A stretch of DNA of 7,213 nucleotides from contig DAOVUU010000120.1 of assembly GCA_030632405.1 (NCBI GenBank), forward strand, positions 1-7,213, written 5' to 3'. The stretch is from Desulfobulbaceae bacterium. Its GTDB lineage: Bacteria > Desulfobacterota > Desulfobulbia > Desulfobulbales > Desulfocapsaceae. Numbering within the stretch: the first letter of the stretch is position 1; every line of letters begins with the position of its first letter. A program made the position numbers and the translations under genes. Shown here one piece after another: positions 1 through 6,657 of the stretch. The notes under the pieces were generated by a model that worked only from the letters and a program-made list of their open reading frames with translations, did not search any database and had not been told where the DNA came from.

Positions 1-1467
1 ATAAAGTTTCTGTCTCTTCCGGTTAAGACCATTATAAAATTCTTTCATCTCTTTATCCGGTGAAAAACACTTTTCTGAACCTGCAGGTTGTACCTTATGA
101 AAAGCCTCGTCATACGAACCGTAGAGGCCACATGCCACTGCCGCAGAAATCCAGGCCCCAAGAGAAGTTGATTCCCGGTTGGGATACAACGCTACTTCAG
201 ATCCATAAACATCAGCCTGCAGCTGATTATAGGTATCGAATTTAGTCAATCCACCGGAAATACAGATTTGGGAGACATTCCCCAGTTTCTCCCTGAACAA
301 AGAGACATTCTCTCCCATTCCCATAACAAGACCTTCCAGCACAGCACGGGCCATATCCCCCCGGGTCGTCGAAAGTTTCAGGCCGTAAAACATACCGGTG
401 TCCTTTGGATTCCAGTATGGTGCACCACTTCCCTCAAAATAAGGCAGCATCAATGTTCCATTTGCACCCGGCGGGCTGGATATTACCTCCTGGTTAACTG
501 CATCAATAGCAACTCCAGCCGATTGCCCACCATAGAATTGCTCAAAAAACCAGCGATATACAGTACCGGTGGTAAGCATACCGGCCTCCAGATTATATGT
601 CCCTGGAATTGCACCAATTTTACAGAGAAATCTTCTCTTTTCATCAATTACAGGTTCGTCCACATGGGCAATCAGATAGGATCCTGTGCCTGTGGTACAT
701 TTCAGCTTTCCCACTGACGTAACACCTAGACCAAGTGCCGCACACTGCTGGTCTCCCCCGGCGGTTATAACCGGAGTACCTTCGAGGATGCCCGTTTTCT
801 GCTGTAGATCTTTTGAAGTCCTGCCGCAGACCGAACCGGGAGGGACAAGATCGCAGAGATGAGATTGGTCCACAGAAAATATATCGAGTAGTTCCTGATC
901 CCACTGGCAACTCTTCAGGTTAAGCAGACTGGTATTACTGGCAAGAGAATGATCGGTAACAAAGCCGCCGCATAAGGTATGAAGTGCCAGGTCATGTATT
1001 CCCAGCATTTTCGCTGTTTTTTTATAAACTTGAGGCCGCTCTCTGCGCAGCCAGGTCATCTTGACCGCGGAGAAAACCGGGGAAATGCGCAACCCGGTTA
1101 TGGTGTACACCCGGTCTTCATACCGCTGCAGTTCCTGACATATTGATATCGTTCTTTTGTCATGCCACATGATAAAGGGTGCCAGAGGCTCCCCCCGGCC
1201 ATTCACCGGGACCACCGAGGAACGTTGGGAAGTGACGCTGATTCCGACGGGGGATATCTTCCGGCTCTGGCTGTAATCACATGATTCCTTCAACAGGGAA
1301 AGCAGTGTCTCTACATAAACATTGGCATCCAGCTCGACACGAGTGGTGCCGGATTTATAATTTGGGACAGTGCTCCTCCGACACGTGTGCATAATACCAC
1401 CACGGGCATCATGAAGAATGGCCCGCATGCTGGATGATCCAATATCAATGGTCAGGATGGATTCCAT
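1..1467 (-). CDS. FGGY-family carbohydrate kinase, 3' end cut by window edge
   Basis: ATP-dependent sugar or sugar-acid kinase of the FGGY family, presumably cytosolic. The minus-strand frame is open from ATG 1467-1465 to base 1 (489 codons, no stop), close to the usual 490-510 residues, so only the extreme C-terminus is missing. Visible motifs: N-terminal phosphate loop DIGSSS (8-13); VTSQR (78-82) with MWHDKR (100-105), as in the glycerol/xylulose-type subgroup; catalytic Asp in AGGDQQ (D239); TTGTGSY (258-264); and the C-terminal ATP-site signature ISGGLTKFDTYNQLQADV (403-420). The start is supported by four residues before the first strand and by the 4-nt gap after the 4-epimerase stop; its Shine-Dalgarno is weak (AGAAGTGAG), suggesting translational coupling. 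It lacks the segments I remember in E. coli LyxK (AQGKG, GGLFD), and Ser83 replaces the glycerol-kinase Glu84, so glycerol is unlikely. Substrate is unproven: L-ascorbate, 3-keto-L-gulonate or L-xylulose fit the operon. Confidence 0.93.
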   Translation of the reverse strand, partial: MESILTIDIGSSSMRAILHDARGGIMHTCRRSTVPNYKSGTTRVELDANVYVETLLSLLKESCDYSQSRKISPVGISVTSQRSSVVPVNGRGEPLAPFIMWHDKRTISICQELQRYEDRVYTITGLRISPVFSAVKMTWLRRERPQVYKKTAKMLGIHDLALHTLCGGFVTDHSLASNTSLLNLKSCQWDQELLDIFSVDQSHLCDLVPPGSVCGRTSKDLQQKTGILEGTPVITAGGDQQCAALGLGVTSVGKLKCTTGTGSYLIAHVDEPVIDEKRRFLCKIGAIPGTYNLEAGMLTTGTVYRWFFEQFYGGQSAGVAIDAVNQEVISSPPGANGTLMLPYFEGSGAPYWNPKDTGMFYGLKLSTTRGDMARAVLEGLVMGMGENVSLFREKLGNVSQICISGGLTKFDTYNQLQADVYGSEVALYPNRESTSLGAWISAAVACGLYGSYDEAFHKVQPAGSEKCFSPDKEMKEFYNGLNRKRQKLY

Positions 1468-1471
1468 AGTC

Positions 1472-2167
1472 TCACTTCTGTCCGTAATAGGCACCTGCAC
1501 CGTGCTTGCGAAGATAATGCTTGTCGAGCAGCTCCTGGTCAATGCCCTGAAGTTGCGGGTTGATTGCCAGTGAGGAACCTGCCATGGCAGCGATTTCCTC
1601 AAGAACGACAGTATTGTGCACTGCATCCATGGCACTGGTTCCCCAGGTAAAAGGGCCGTGGCCATTAACTAAAACACCGGGAACTGCCATGGGGTCAAGT
1701 TTTCGTGTCCGAAACGTTTCCACAATAACTCGCCCGGTTTCATGTTCATAACCGCCCTGAATTTCTGCACTGGTCAAAGCCCTGGTACAAGGGACCGCCC
1801 CGTAAAAGTAATCGGCATGAGTCGTGCCAAACGCCGGTAAATCTGCCCCCGCCTGCGCCCAGGCAACGGCAAGCCTGGAATGAGTGTGAACCACCCCACT
1901 GCAATCTGGAAACCGGCGATAGAGTTCCAGATGTGTGGCAAGGTCAGAACTGGGATTGGAGTTTCCTTCAAGTACAGTTCCATCCATATCCACCACAACC
2001 AGATCATTTATTCCCATTTTCTCATAGGGTACTCCGCTCGGTTTAATGACCACTTCCCCTAGATCGCGATCAATTGCACTGACATTACCCCAGGTGAATA
2101 TAACCAATCCAAGCTCCTTGAGCATCAGGTTGGCATCGAGTACCCCCCGCTTCATTGTCTCATTCAT
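1472..2167 (-). CDS. ulaF: L-ribulose-5-phosphate 4-epimerase (UlaF/SgbE/AraD type)
   Basis: Class II aldolase-fold epimerase that converts L-ribulose-5-phosphate to D-xylulose-5-phosphate, feeding the pentose phosphate pathway; a cytosolic, metal-dependent step. The protein (231 aa from ATG 2167) aligns end to end with E. coli AraD/UlaF. Visible motifs, numbered from this ATG: TWGNVS (26-31), KPSG (42-45), metal ligands H94 and H96 in VHTHS, catalytic Asp119 in HADYF, third metal His170 in NGHGPF, and catalytic Tyr228 in the C-terminal [10 protein letters not shown]. An upstream TTG at 2170 is in frame, but AAGGAGGG at 2182-2175 sits 7 nt from the ATG and only 4 nt from the TTG, so ATG is preferred. 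The start overlaps the ulaE stop by 8 nt. The sequence alone does not separate UlaF, SgbE and AraD; the ulaG/ulaD/ulaE neighbours argue for the ascorbate role, and there is no araA or araB in view. Confidence 0.95.
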   Translation of the reverse strand: MNETMKRGVLDANLMLKELGLVIFTWGNVSAIDRDLGEVVIKPSGVPYEKMGINDLVVVDMDGTVLEGNSNPSSDLATHLELYRRFPDCSGVVHTHSRLAVAWAQAGADLPAFGTTHADYFYGAVPCTRALTSAEIQGGYEHETGRVIVETFRTRKLDPMAVPGVLVNGHGPFTWGTSAMDAVHNTVVLEEIAAMAGSSLAINPQLQGIDQELLDKHYLRKHGAGAYYGQK

Positions 2168-3029
2168 CAATCAACCCTCCTTCCCGCATTCGCTGGAAAA
2201 TCCACTGCCTGGCTTCACGTATTTCTTTTTCCGGATCTGCCGCCCGCTCCGTCCACATCTCGATAAGGAAAGGGCCTGCATAACCAAGTTCTTTCAGTTT
2301 GGCAAACACACCGGGAAAATCAACGCAACCAGTACCAAAAGGCACCTCTTTAAAGGTACCATGGTGATCGGCAGTAACTGCAAGCGTTTCCTTCAGATGA
2401 AGGGCCACGATTTGATTACGGCTTAAGGTGAGTTCCTCGCCAACATCATTGCCCCAGGCGCTCAGATTGCCTACATCCGGATAAACTGTAAACCAGGGAG
2501 AATCAAGGATCTTTTTCATGTTCATGAATTTAAGAATGGAATTCATGAATGGATGATCCATGATCTCCATCGCCAGCATAACCTGTTCCCGTGCAGCCAT
2601 ATCCAGGCTTTTATGCATGTTTTCCAGATACCAGTTACGGGTATCTCCATCTCCATCTTCATAATAGACGTCATACCCGGCCAGTTGTATGGTGCGAATA
2701 CCGCTGTCAACAGCAAATCTGATGGCCTTTTCCATGACACTAAGTGCCTGTTTGCGAATCTCAGGATCATGGCTGCCCAGGGGGAAACGCCGGTGTCCGC
2801 TCAAACACATGGTCGGCACGGTAAGCGGGCTCTCAATGATGGTCCGGTTAAAAGCCCTGCGTTCGGCAAGACTCCAGTCCAGCCTGGCCAGCCGTTCATC
2901 GGTCTCATCGATTGATATCTCTGCGAACTGGAACCCCAGCCGTTCAGCAATGGCAAGTTTTTCATCCCAGCCAGTGCCATAGGGCAGCGCCTTTTCATAT
3001 ATACCCAGCTTGATATCCTCTTGCCTCAT
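2160..3029 (-). CDS. ulaE: L-xylulose-5-phosphate (L-ribulose-5-phosphate) 3-epimerase
   Basis: TIM-barrel epimerase of the xylose-isomerase-like superfamily that interconverts L-xylulose-5-phosphate and L-ribulose-5-phosphate, the third step of the UlaG-UlaD-UlaE-UlaF route. It has 289 aa, against about 284 in E. coli UlaE/SgbU. Family-defining stretches are present: LGIYEKALP (8-16) near the N-terminus, [13 protein letters not shown] (41-53), [12 protein letters not shown] (75-86), [11 protein letters not shown] (114-124). The metal/catalytic set reads as Glu155 (AMEIMD), Asp185 ([10 protein letters not shown]), His211 (ALHLKE) and Glu257 (LIEMW). Against E. coli there is a short extra loop around residues 215-225, between His211 and the PFGTG motif. 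The start is ATG 3029 with GGAGG 5 nt upstream (3039-3035); the gap to ulaD is 37 nt. The 3' end overlaps the next gene by 8 nt, a sign of coupled translation. Confidence 0.95.
   Translation of the reverse strand: MRQEDIKLGIYEKALPYGTGWDEKLAIAERLGFQFAEISIDETDERLARLDWSLAERRAFNRTIIESPLTVPTMCLSGHRRFPLGSHDPEIRKQALSVMEKAIRFAVDSGIRTIQLAGYDVYYEDGDGDTRNWYLENMHKSLDMAAREQVMLAMEIMDHPFMNSILKFMNMKKILDSPWFTVYPDVGNLSAWGNDVGEELTLSRNQIVALHLKETLAVTADHHGTFKEVPFGTGCVDFPGVFAKLKELGYAGPFLIEMWTERAADPEKEIREARQWIFQRMREGGLIDE
2175..2182 (-). promoter_or_regulatory. Strong ribosome binding site deciding the ulaF start
   Basis: AAGGAGGG on the minus strand, inside the 3' end of ulaE and 7 nt before ATG 2167-2165. An in-frame TTG at 2170-2168 is only 4 nt away, which makes the ATG the better start. 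It is the strongest Shine-Dalgarno in the operon. Confidence 0.75.
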
Positions 3030-3066
3030 ACTTGCCTCCGGACTACTATGATCTTACCTATTGCTG

Positions 3067-3714
3067 TTACCAGAATTTGTCGATAGCTGCTTTAAAGTCC
3101 CTGGCCGCCTGAGCCGGGTCATCAGCACCATACAACCCTCTACCGGCAATAAAGCACTTGACGGGAATACCTTCAAAAAACCCAAGATCCCTGGCATACA
3201 ATCCCCCGGTTACCGAAACATCAAAACCCATCTCAACCAATCGTCTGATCTTGACGAGATCTTCTTCTCCCCATTGCTGACCGGCAAAAGCGGCATCGCG
3301 GCCACGGTGATAGATAACCTGGGTCAAGCCGATCTCCCGCCACTTCTCAGCCTGCTCAAAGGTCCAATCTCCATAAAGCTCAACCTGCACATCACCATTA
3401 TACTTCTGAGCAACCTCAAGCGCCGCCTCCATGGTTGCATAAGGTGCACAACAGATAACGGTCATCCAGTTGGTGCCGGCAGAAAAAACGATTTCGGCTA
3501 CCGTAGTACCTGCATCTGCGGCCTTGAGGTCGGTAACAATTGTTTTATCAGGATAGAGAGCACGAAGAATAGAGACGGCCTTTGCACCTTCGGCATAGCA
3601 GAGGATGGTTCCAACTTCGAGAACATCGACTTCGTCGGCTAGGACCCTGGTAGCTTCCAGGGCCGAGGATATATTCAGATTGTCCAGAGCGACCTGGAGA
3701 AGCGGTTTACTCAT
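3067..3714 (-). CDS. ulaD: 3-keto-L-gulonate-6-phosphate decarboxylase
   Basis: Member of the orotidine-5'-phosphate decarboxylase suprafamily. It decarboxylates 3-keto-L-gulonate-6-phosphate to L-xylulose-5-phosphate and CO2 with Mg2+. The 215-aa protein matches E. coli UlaD (216 aa) almost residue for residue in numbering. Active-site residues known from the E. coli enzyme are all in place: Asp11 (VALDN), Glu33 (EVGTIL), the DxKxxD motif as Asp62-Lys64-Asp67 (TDLKAADAG), Glu112 (VELYG), His136 and Arg139 (YHRGRD), Thr169-Gly171 (VTGG) and phosphate-binding Arg192 (IAGRG). His136 and Arg139 favour the decarboxylase over the related hexulose-6-phosphate synthase (HPS), and the neighbours agree. 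The start is ATG 3714, with AAGAGGAA 6 nt upstream (3728-3721); it lies 17 nt after the ulaG stop. SgbH, the same activity in the yia-sgb system, is the only real alternative name. Confidence 0.96.
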   Translation of the reverse strand: MSKPLLQVALDNLNISSALEATRVLADEVDVLEVGTILCYAEGAKAVSILRALYPDKTIVTDLKAADAGTTVAEIVFSAGTNWMTVICCAPYATMEAALEVAQKYNGDVQVELYGDWTFEQAEKWREIGLTQVIYHRGRDAAFAGQQWGEEDLVKIRRLVEMGFDVSVTGGLYARDLGFFEGIPVKCFIAGRGLYGADDPAQAARDFKAAIDKFW

Positions 3715-3731
3715 AATAGATTCCTCTTCAT

Positions 3732-4796
3732 TTAAAGCAAAGATTTAAAGGGTAAATCAGGTTCAATGGCAAAGGCGTCTTCAAACCCACGTGGATAGTG
3801 ATACTCCAGCAGATCCTTATCATCAGGATAGGTAAACTTCCCACCCACCTGCCAGATAAATGGTTTAAAATCGTATTGCATCCTGTCTTTTCGCAACTGC
3901 CAGAGGAACTTGATCTCCATTGGATCAGCCCGGAAATTAGTCCAGATATCATGGTGGATGGGAACGACCACTTTACAGCGTAAACTTTCAGCCATTCTCA
4001 GGATATCACTTGAGGTCATTTTATCTGTCATGCCCCGTGGATTTTCGCCATATGAACCAAAGGCAACGTCTATTTTATGATCATTACCATGTTTGGCGTA
4101 ATAGTTGGAATAATGGGAATCGCCACTGTGATAAAGATTGCCGCCAGGCGTCTTGATGAGATAGTTAACAGCCAGCAGGTCCATCTCCTGGACCATTTTT
4201 CCTTTCAGAATTGTGCCTTTTGGAGCAGTCACAAGTTCCGTCCGGTCAAACGAGTCTAGAGCGACAATTTCAGTATCACCTAAAGATATAACATCACCCG
4301 GCTTTACCACCGTGCAGCGCTCTGCCGGAACCCCCCAGCCTGTCCAGAGATCGACACATGCCCGGGGCCCGATGAATCGAACTTCAGGGCCACAGTTCTG
4401 CAACACGGCTGCAGCCACATTTTCATCAATATGATCCCCGTGATGATGGGTCGATAATATCGCACTCACATTTTTTATACCAAAAGGGTCGAGGACACAT
4501 GGAACATTCCGCAAATTTGGCTGCAACTTCAAACAGCCAATCATCCTCTGATGCTGATGCTGATCCTTCATGAGCCTGTTCTTCCGGGTTTTTTTGCCAT
4601 GTTTGGTCCAGTAATCAATACAGATATTGGTATTACCCTCAGTTTTTACCCACATACCAGTGCAGCCCAGCCACCACATGGCAACCGTTTCTGGTGCAAC
4701 CACTTCCTCTTCTATCTCCTCGTTAAGCCAGGTTCCCCATTCCGGAAAGTTAGTCAATATCCATGACTCCCTGGTAATTTCATCAATCTTACTCAT
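3732..4796 (-). CDS. ulaG: L-ascorbate-6-phosphate lactonase
   Basis: Metallo-beta-lactamase-fold, Mn-dependent cytosolic lactonase that opens L-ascorbate-6-phosphate to 3-keto-L-gulonate-6-phosphate. The protein is 354 aa, the same length as E. coli UlaG, and similar along its whole length: [19 protein letters not shown] (9-27), MWWLGCTG (40-47), the metal motif HHHGDH (117-122, HxHxDH with H117, H119, D121, H122), His223 in [17 protein letters not shown] (221-237), [16 protein letters not shown] (247-262), IHHDIW (280-285), [12 protein letters not shown] (311-322) and the C-terminal EPDLPFKS. The start is ATG 4796 with AGGGAGA 5 nt upstream (4808-4802). It is the first gene of the enzyme operon; in E. 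coli ulaG is a separate transcript divergent from ulaA-F, so joining it to ulaDEF is a rearranged layout. Its presence is the strongest reason to read the locus as ascorbate-related rather than as a general L-xylulose route. Confidence 0.97.
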   Translation of the reverse strand: MSKIDEITRESWILTNFPEWGTWLNEEIEEEVVAPETVAMWWLGCTGMWVKTEGNTNICIDYWTKHGKKTRKNRLMKDQHQHQRMIGCLKLQPNLRNVPCVLDPFGIKNVSAILSTHHHGDHIDENVAAAVLQNCGPEVRFIGPRACVDLWTGWGVPAERCTVVKPGDVISLGDTEIVALDSFDRTELVTAPKGTILKGKMVQEMDLLAVNYLIKTPGGNLYHSGDSHYSNYYAKHGNDHKIDVAFGSYGENPRGMTDKMTSSDILRMAESLRCKVVVPIHHDIWTNFRADPMEIKFLWQLRKDRMQYDFKPFIWQVGGKFTYPDDKDLLEYHYPRGFEDAFAIEPDLPFKSLL

Positions 4797-4965
4797 TGTT
4801 ATCTCCCTGAATTAAATCCGTCTGATGCTGGCCCGGATACTCTGTCGAATTCTGTTGACCCTCAATACTGATAAAAACAGATATAAGCGTTATGTAAGCA
4901 CAGTGTGTGAACCTCACCATGAGTTGAATCAGGGCGAATGCGGAATAATGCTCTACAAGACCGTT

Positions 4966-5006
4966 ATTATAGTAAATAAGCTAAGGGTAACTCATATTCC
5001 TGTCAA
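4966..5006 (-). promoter_or_regulatory. Candidate promoter region of the ulaG-ulaD-ulaE-ulaF-kinase operon
   Basis: The minus strand holds a perfect -35 box TTGACA (5006-5001) followed after 17 nt by a poor -10 TAGCTT (4983-4978). It also holds a perfect -10 TATAAT (4971-4966) with no good -35 at 16-18 nt. Either gives a leader of roughly 160-175 nt before the ulaG ATG. The 294-nt region between ulaG and the regulator gene has no convincing protein-coding frame; the longest plus-strand frame (from ATG 4825) lacks a Shine-Dalgarno and recognisable content. I see no clear hairpin or riboswitch in the leader. Promoter choice is uncertain. Confidence 0.35.
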
Positions 5007-5035
5007 AAAATCTGCGGTCCCAAAAGATTTATTGC

Positions 5036-5064
5036 TTGAACGTCAAATTTTAGTGTGATATGAC
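5036..5064 (+). promoter_or_regulatory. Candidate promoter of the GntR regulator gene
   Basis: TTGAAC (5036-5041), a 17-nt spacer, then TATGAC (5059-5064), preceded by TGA at 5056-5058, which gives the extended -10 form TGnTATGAC. Transcription would start near 5071, leaving about a 20-nt leader that carries the Shine-Dalgarno AAAAAGGG (5077-5084), 6 nt before ATG 5091. Each box is a 4/6 match; the correct spacing, the extended -10 and the fit to the ribosome site support it. Confidence 0.5.
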
Positions 5065-5070
5065 ATCACA
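5054..5070. promoter_or_regulatory. Inverted repeat, likely operator of the GntR regulator
   Basis: TGTGAT-ATGAC-ATCACA is a perfect 6-bp inverted repeat with a 5-nt spacer. It covers the proposed -10 element of the regulator gene, so a bound repressor would block polymerase (autoregulation). It looks superficially like a CRP site (TGTGA-N6-TCACA), but its spacer is 7 rather than 6, so CRP is less likely. No second perfect copy is visible near the ulaG start in this window. Confidence 0.5.
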
Positions 5071-5090
5071 TATAACAAAAAGGGCAAATT

Positions 5091-5768
5091 ATGGTTATCG
5101 AAAAAATCACCAACGTTACCTTGCGGCAAAAAGTATACGAACAATTGCGTACCAAGATCCTCGGTGCAGAGCTTCTACCTGGTGAAATCATCAGTCTGCG
5201 AGGGCTCGCAGAGAAGTTCGGAGTCAGCATTTTACCTGTTCGGGAAGCTGTCTGGCAGCTTGAATCTGAGAAAATTTTAGTCGTCGAGAGCAATAAAAGA
5301 ATCCAGGTCAATCACTTGACCAGCCCGGAGTTCAGAGAAGTGCTCAGTCTACGTCTGCTTCTTGAATCCGAAGCGGTCGCTAAGGCTTGTAAAAATCGTC
5401 CCTCAAAAGCAATCCCACGGGTTGAGCGGATTTTCAAAGCCATGAAGAAGCTTGTTGGCGTCAATCACAAGGCTTATATCAAGAAAAACGACGAATTTCA
5501 TAAAGCTATCTACACGTATGCAAACTCCCCCCTGCACATCGATCTGATCCAGCGCCTGCTCGCCAGGGTTAATCCCTATGTTTATCTCTATGCTATGTTA
5601 CAGAGAGACCACCTTACAAGCGCAATGGGGTGCCATCAAGACATGCTCACCGGCTTTGCAAACGGCGATGGTAAAGCAACAATTGAAGCCCTGCATCGCG
5701 ATCTGAATGGTGCCGCTGAATGGATATTACCGCAGCTTGAGCTGGAAGATAAAAAGCGGTTCAGTTAA
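5091..5768 (+). CDS. GntR-family transcriptional regulator, FCD (FadR-type) subfamily
   Basis: One-component regulator, 225 aa. Residues about 10-75 form the winged helix-turn-helix (LRQKVYEQLRTKILGAELL, then LRGLAEKFGVS, recognition helix around ILPVREAVWQLE, 47-58; wing around 65-73). Residues about 78-215 are the all-helical FCD effector domain, with the usual metal/ligand positions: Asn133 and His137 in NDEFHKAIY, His182 in CHQDML and His202 in LHRDL. FCD proteins commonly bind carboxylic acids or sugar acids. The usual Arg-Thr before PVREA is Ile47-Leu48 here. The start at ATG 5091 follows AAAAAGGG by 6 nt. The gene is divergent from the enzyme operon and convergent with the ABC permeases, so it probably controls both, likely as a repressor released by substrate or an early intermediate. 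E. coli ula genes use UlaR (DeoR family) instead. Confidence 0.92.
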   Translation: MVIEKITNVTLRQKVYEQLRTKILGAELLPGEIISLRGLAEKFGVSILPVREAVWQLESEKILVVESNKRIQVNHLTSPEFREVLSLRLLLESEAVAKACKNRPSKAIPRVERIFKAMKKLVGVNHKAYIKKNDEFHKAIYTYANSPLHIDLIQRLLARVNPYVYLYAMLQRDHLTSAMGCHQDMLTGFANGDGKATIEALHRDLNGAAEWILPQLELEDKKRFS

Positions 5769-5817
5769 TTTCCCACATGAGACAGCGCCACTGCTAAATA
5801 CCCTGCCAATATTTCAA
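5769..5817. other. Convergent intergenic gap without a clear terminator
   Basis: These 49 nt separate the 3' ends of the regulator gene (plus strand) and the second permease gene (minus strand). I see no strong GC-rich stem followed by a T-run on either strand. Both transcripts may run into each other, or ending may rely on Rho. Confidence 0.4.
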
Positions 5818-6648
5818 TTACCCTTTTACAGCACCGGCAGTCATACCGGTGATGATCTGCTTTGAAGCTACAAAGGTGAAAATCATTGGTGGAATAGCTA
5901 TCAGCATTCCCATTGCCATAATCTGACCCCAGTCGATGTTGTGCTCTGTTAAAAACAGGGAAATATTTACCGGCGTCGTCCGGGTAGCACGATTAGTCAG
6001 GATAAGAGCCAGGATAAATTCGTTCCAGGCAATGCGAAACGTGAAAATCGCGGCCGCAGCAAGGCCTGGTTTAATCACCGGCAATACCACCAGAAAAAAT
6101 ACCTGAAACGGGTTAGCTCCATCTACTCGAGCAGCCTCCTCAAGCTGAATAGGAACCTGCTGGATAAAACTCTGCAGAATCCAGATAACAAATGGCAGAT
6201 TAATGGCCACGTAGGCCAATATCAAGCCATGCAGGTTGTTGCTCAATCCATATTGAAAAGTCCAGATACCAAATACCGGAACTGTCAGAACAGCAGGTGG
6301 TACCATTCGCATCAACAGCGTGGTCAGGGAGACCACATCCCGTCCCATAAAGCGAAACCGTACGATAGCATAAGCGGCCATACATCCCATTACCAGAGTA
6401 ATGGCCGTGGAAAGCAACCCGACATACAGAGAGTTCCACAGATAACGCATCAATGACGGATCATGCAGAACCTGACTGTAGTTCTTCAAAGTTGGCATGA
6501 AAAAGAACGTTGAGACGTCATTAAAAATGTCAACCTTAAGTTTAAGTGAGGTGAGCAGCATCAGGATAATGGGGCCCAATGACATCAAGCACAAAACGAG
6601 AAGGATGGTATAAAAAACCGTAGTATTTGCTTTTGAATATTGTCTCAT
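5818..6648 (-). CDS. ABC sugar transporter permease, MalG/CUT1 type
   Basis: Inner-membrane permease of a binding-protein-dependent carbohydrate importer (BPD_transp_1 family), 276 aa, normal for MalG-like proteins. Hydrophobic segments lie at about 11-33, 73-96, 108-130, 140-160, 187-206 and 243-262, consistent with six membrane helices. The cytoplasmic EAA loop that docks on the ATPase is clear: EEAARVDGANPFQVFFLVVL (170-189), continuing PVIKPGL (190-196). The C-terminal GMTAGAVKG (268-276) is also typical. The start at ATG 6648 is 9 nt after the stop of the upstream permease; there is no good Shine-Dalgarno, so translation is probably coupled. It would pair with that permease, an ATPase and a solute-binding protein encoded elsewhere. 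Substrate cannot be read from the sequence; context suggests L-ascorbate or a related sugar acid, taken up unphosphorylated. Confidence 0.95.
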   Translation of the reverse strand: MRQYSKANTTVFYTILLVLCLMSLGPIILMLLTSLKLKVDIFNDVSTFFFMPTLKNYSQVLHDPSLMRYLWNSLYVGLLSTAITLVMGCMAAYAIVRFRFMGRDVVSLTTLLMRMVPPAVLTVPVFGIWTFQYGLSNNLHGLILAYVAINLPFVIWILQSFIQQVPIQLEEAARVDGANPFQVFFLVVLPVIKPGLAAAAIFTFRIAWNEFILALILTNRATRTTPVNISLFLTEHNIDWGQIMAMGMLIAIPPMIFTFVASKQIITGMTAGAVKG

Positions 6649-6657
6649 GGACTTGAC

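Noticed and set aside
644..910. An 88-codon minus-strand frame inside the kinase region
   Set aside because: It overlaps the intact FGGY kinase frame, which carries the family motifs throughout; there is no frameshift in the kinase.
1275..1287. Palindrome AATCACATGATT inside the kinase gene as a second regulator site
   Set aside because: The arms and spacing differ from the 5054-5070 site and it is deep inside coding sequence; it looks like chance.
4547..4564. Short tandem repeat of TGATGC
   Set aside because: It only encodes the DQHQHQ stretch of UlaG, where the E. coli protein has a similar GHQMQ; there is no sign of repeat expansion or phase variation.
4825..5058. A 77-codon plus-strand frame in the intergenic region
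   Set aside because: It has no Shine-Dalgarno, no recognisable domain, and would overlap the promoter elements and part of the palindrome. It is most likely a chance frame.
5054..5070. Reading the palindrome as a CRP/cAMP site
   Set aside because: The half-sites TGTGA and TCACA match, but the spacer is 7 nt instead of 6. Its position on the -10 of the regulator gene fits a repressor better than an activator.
5832..5851. Hairpin CACCGG-N8-CCGGTG near the 3' end of the second permease gene, as a possible terminator
   Set aside because: It lies inside the coding sequence for the conserved C-terminal ITGMTAGAVKG and is not followed by a T-run on either strand.
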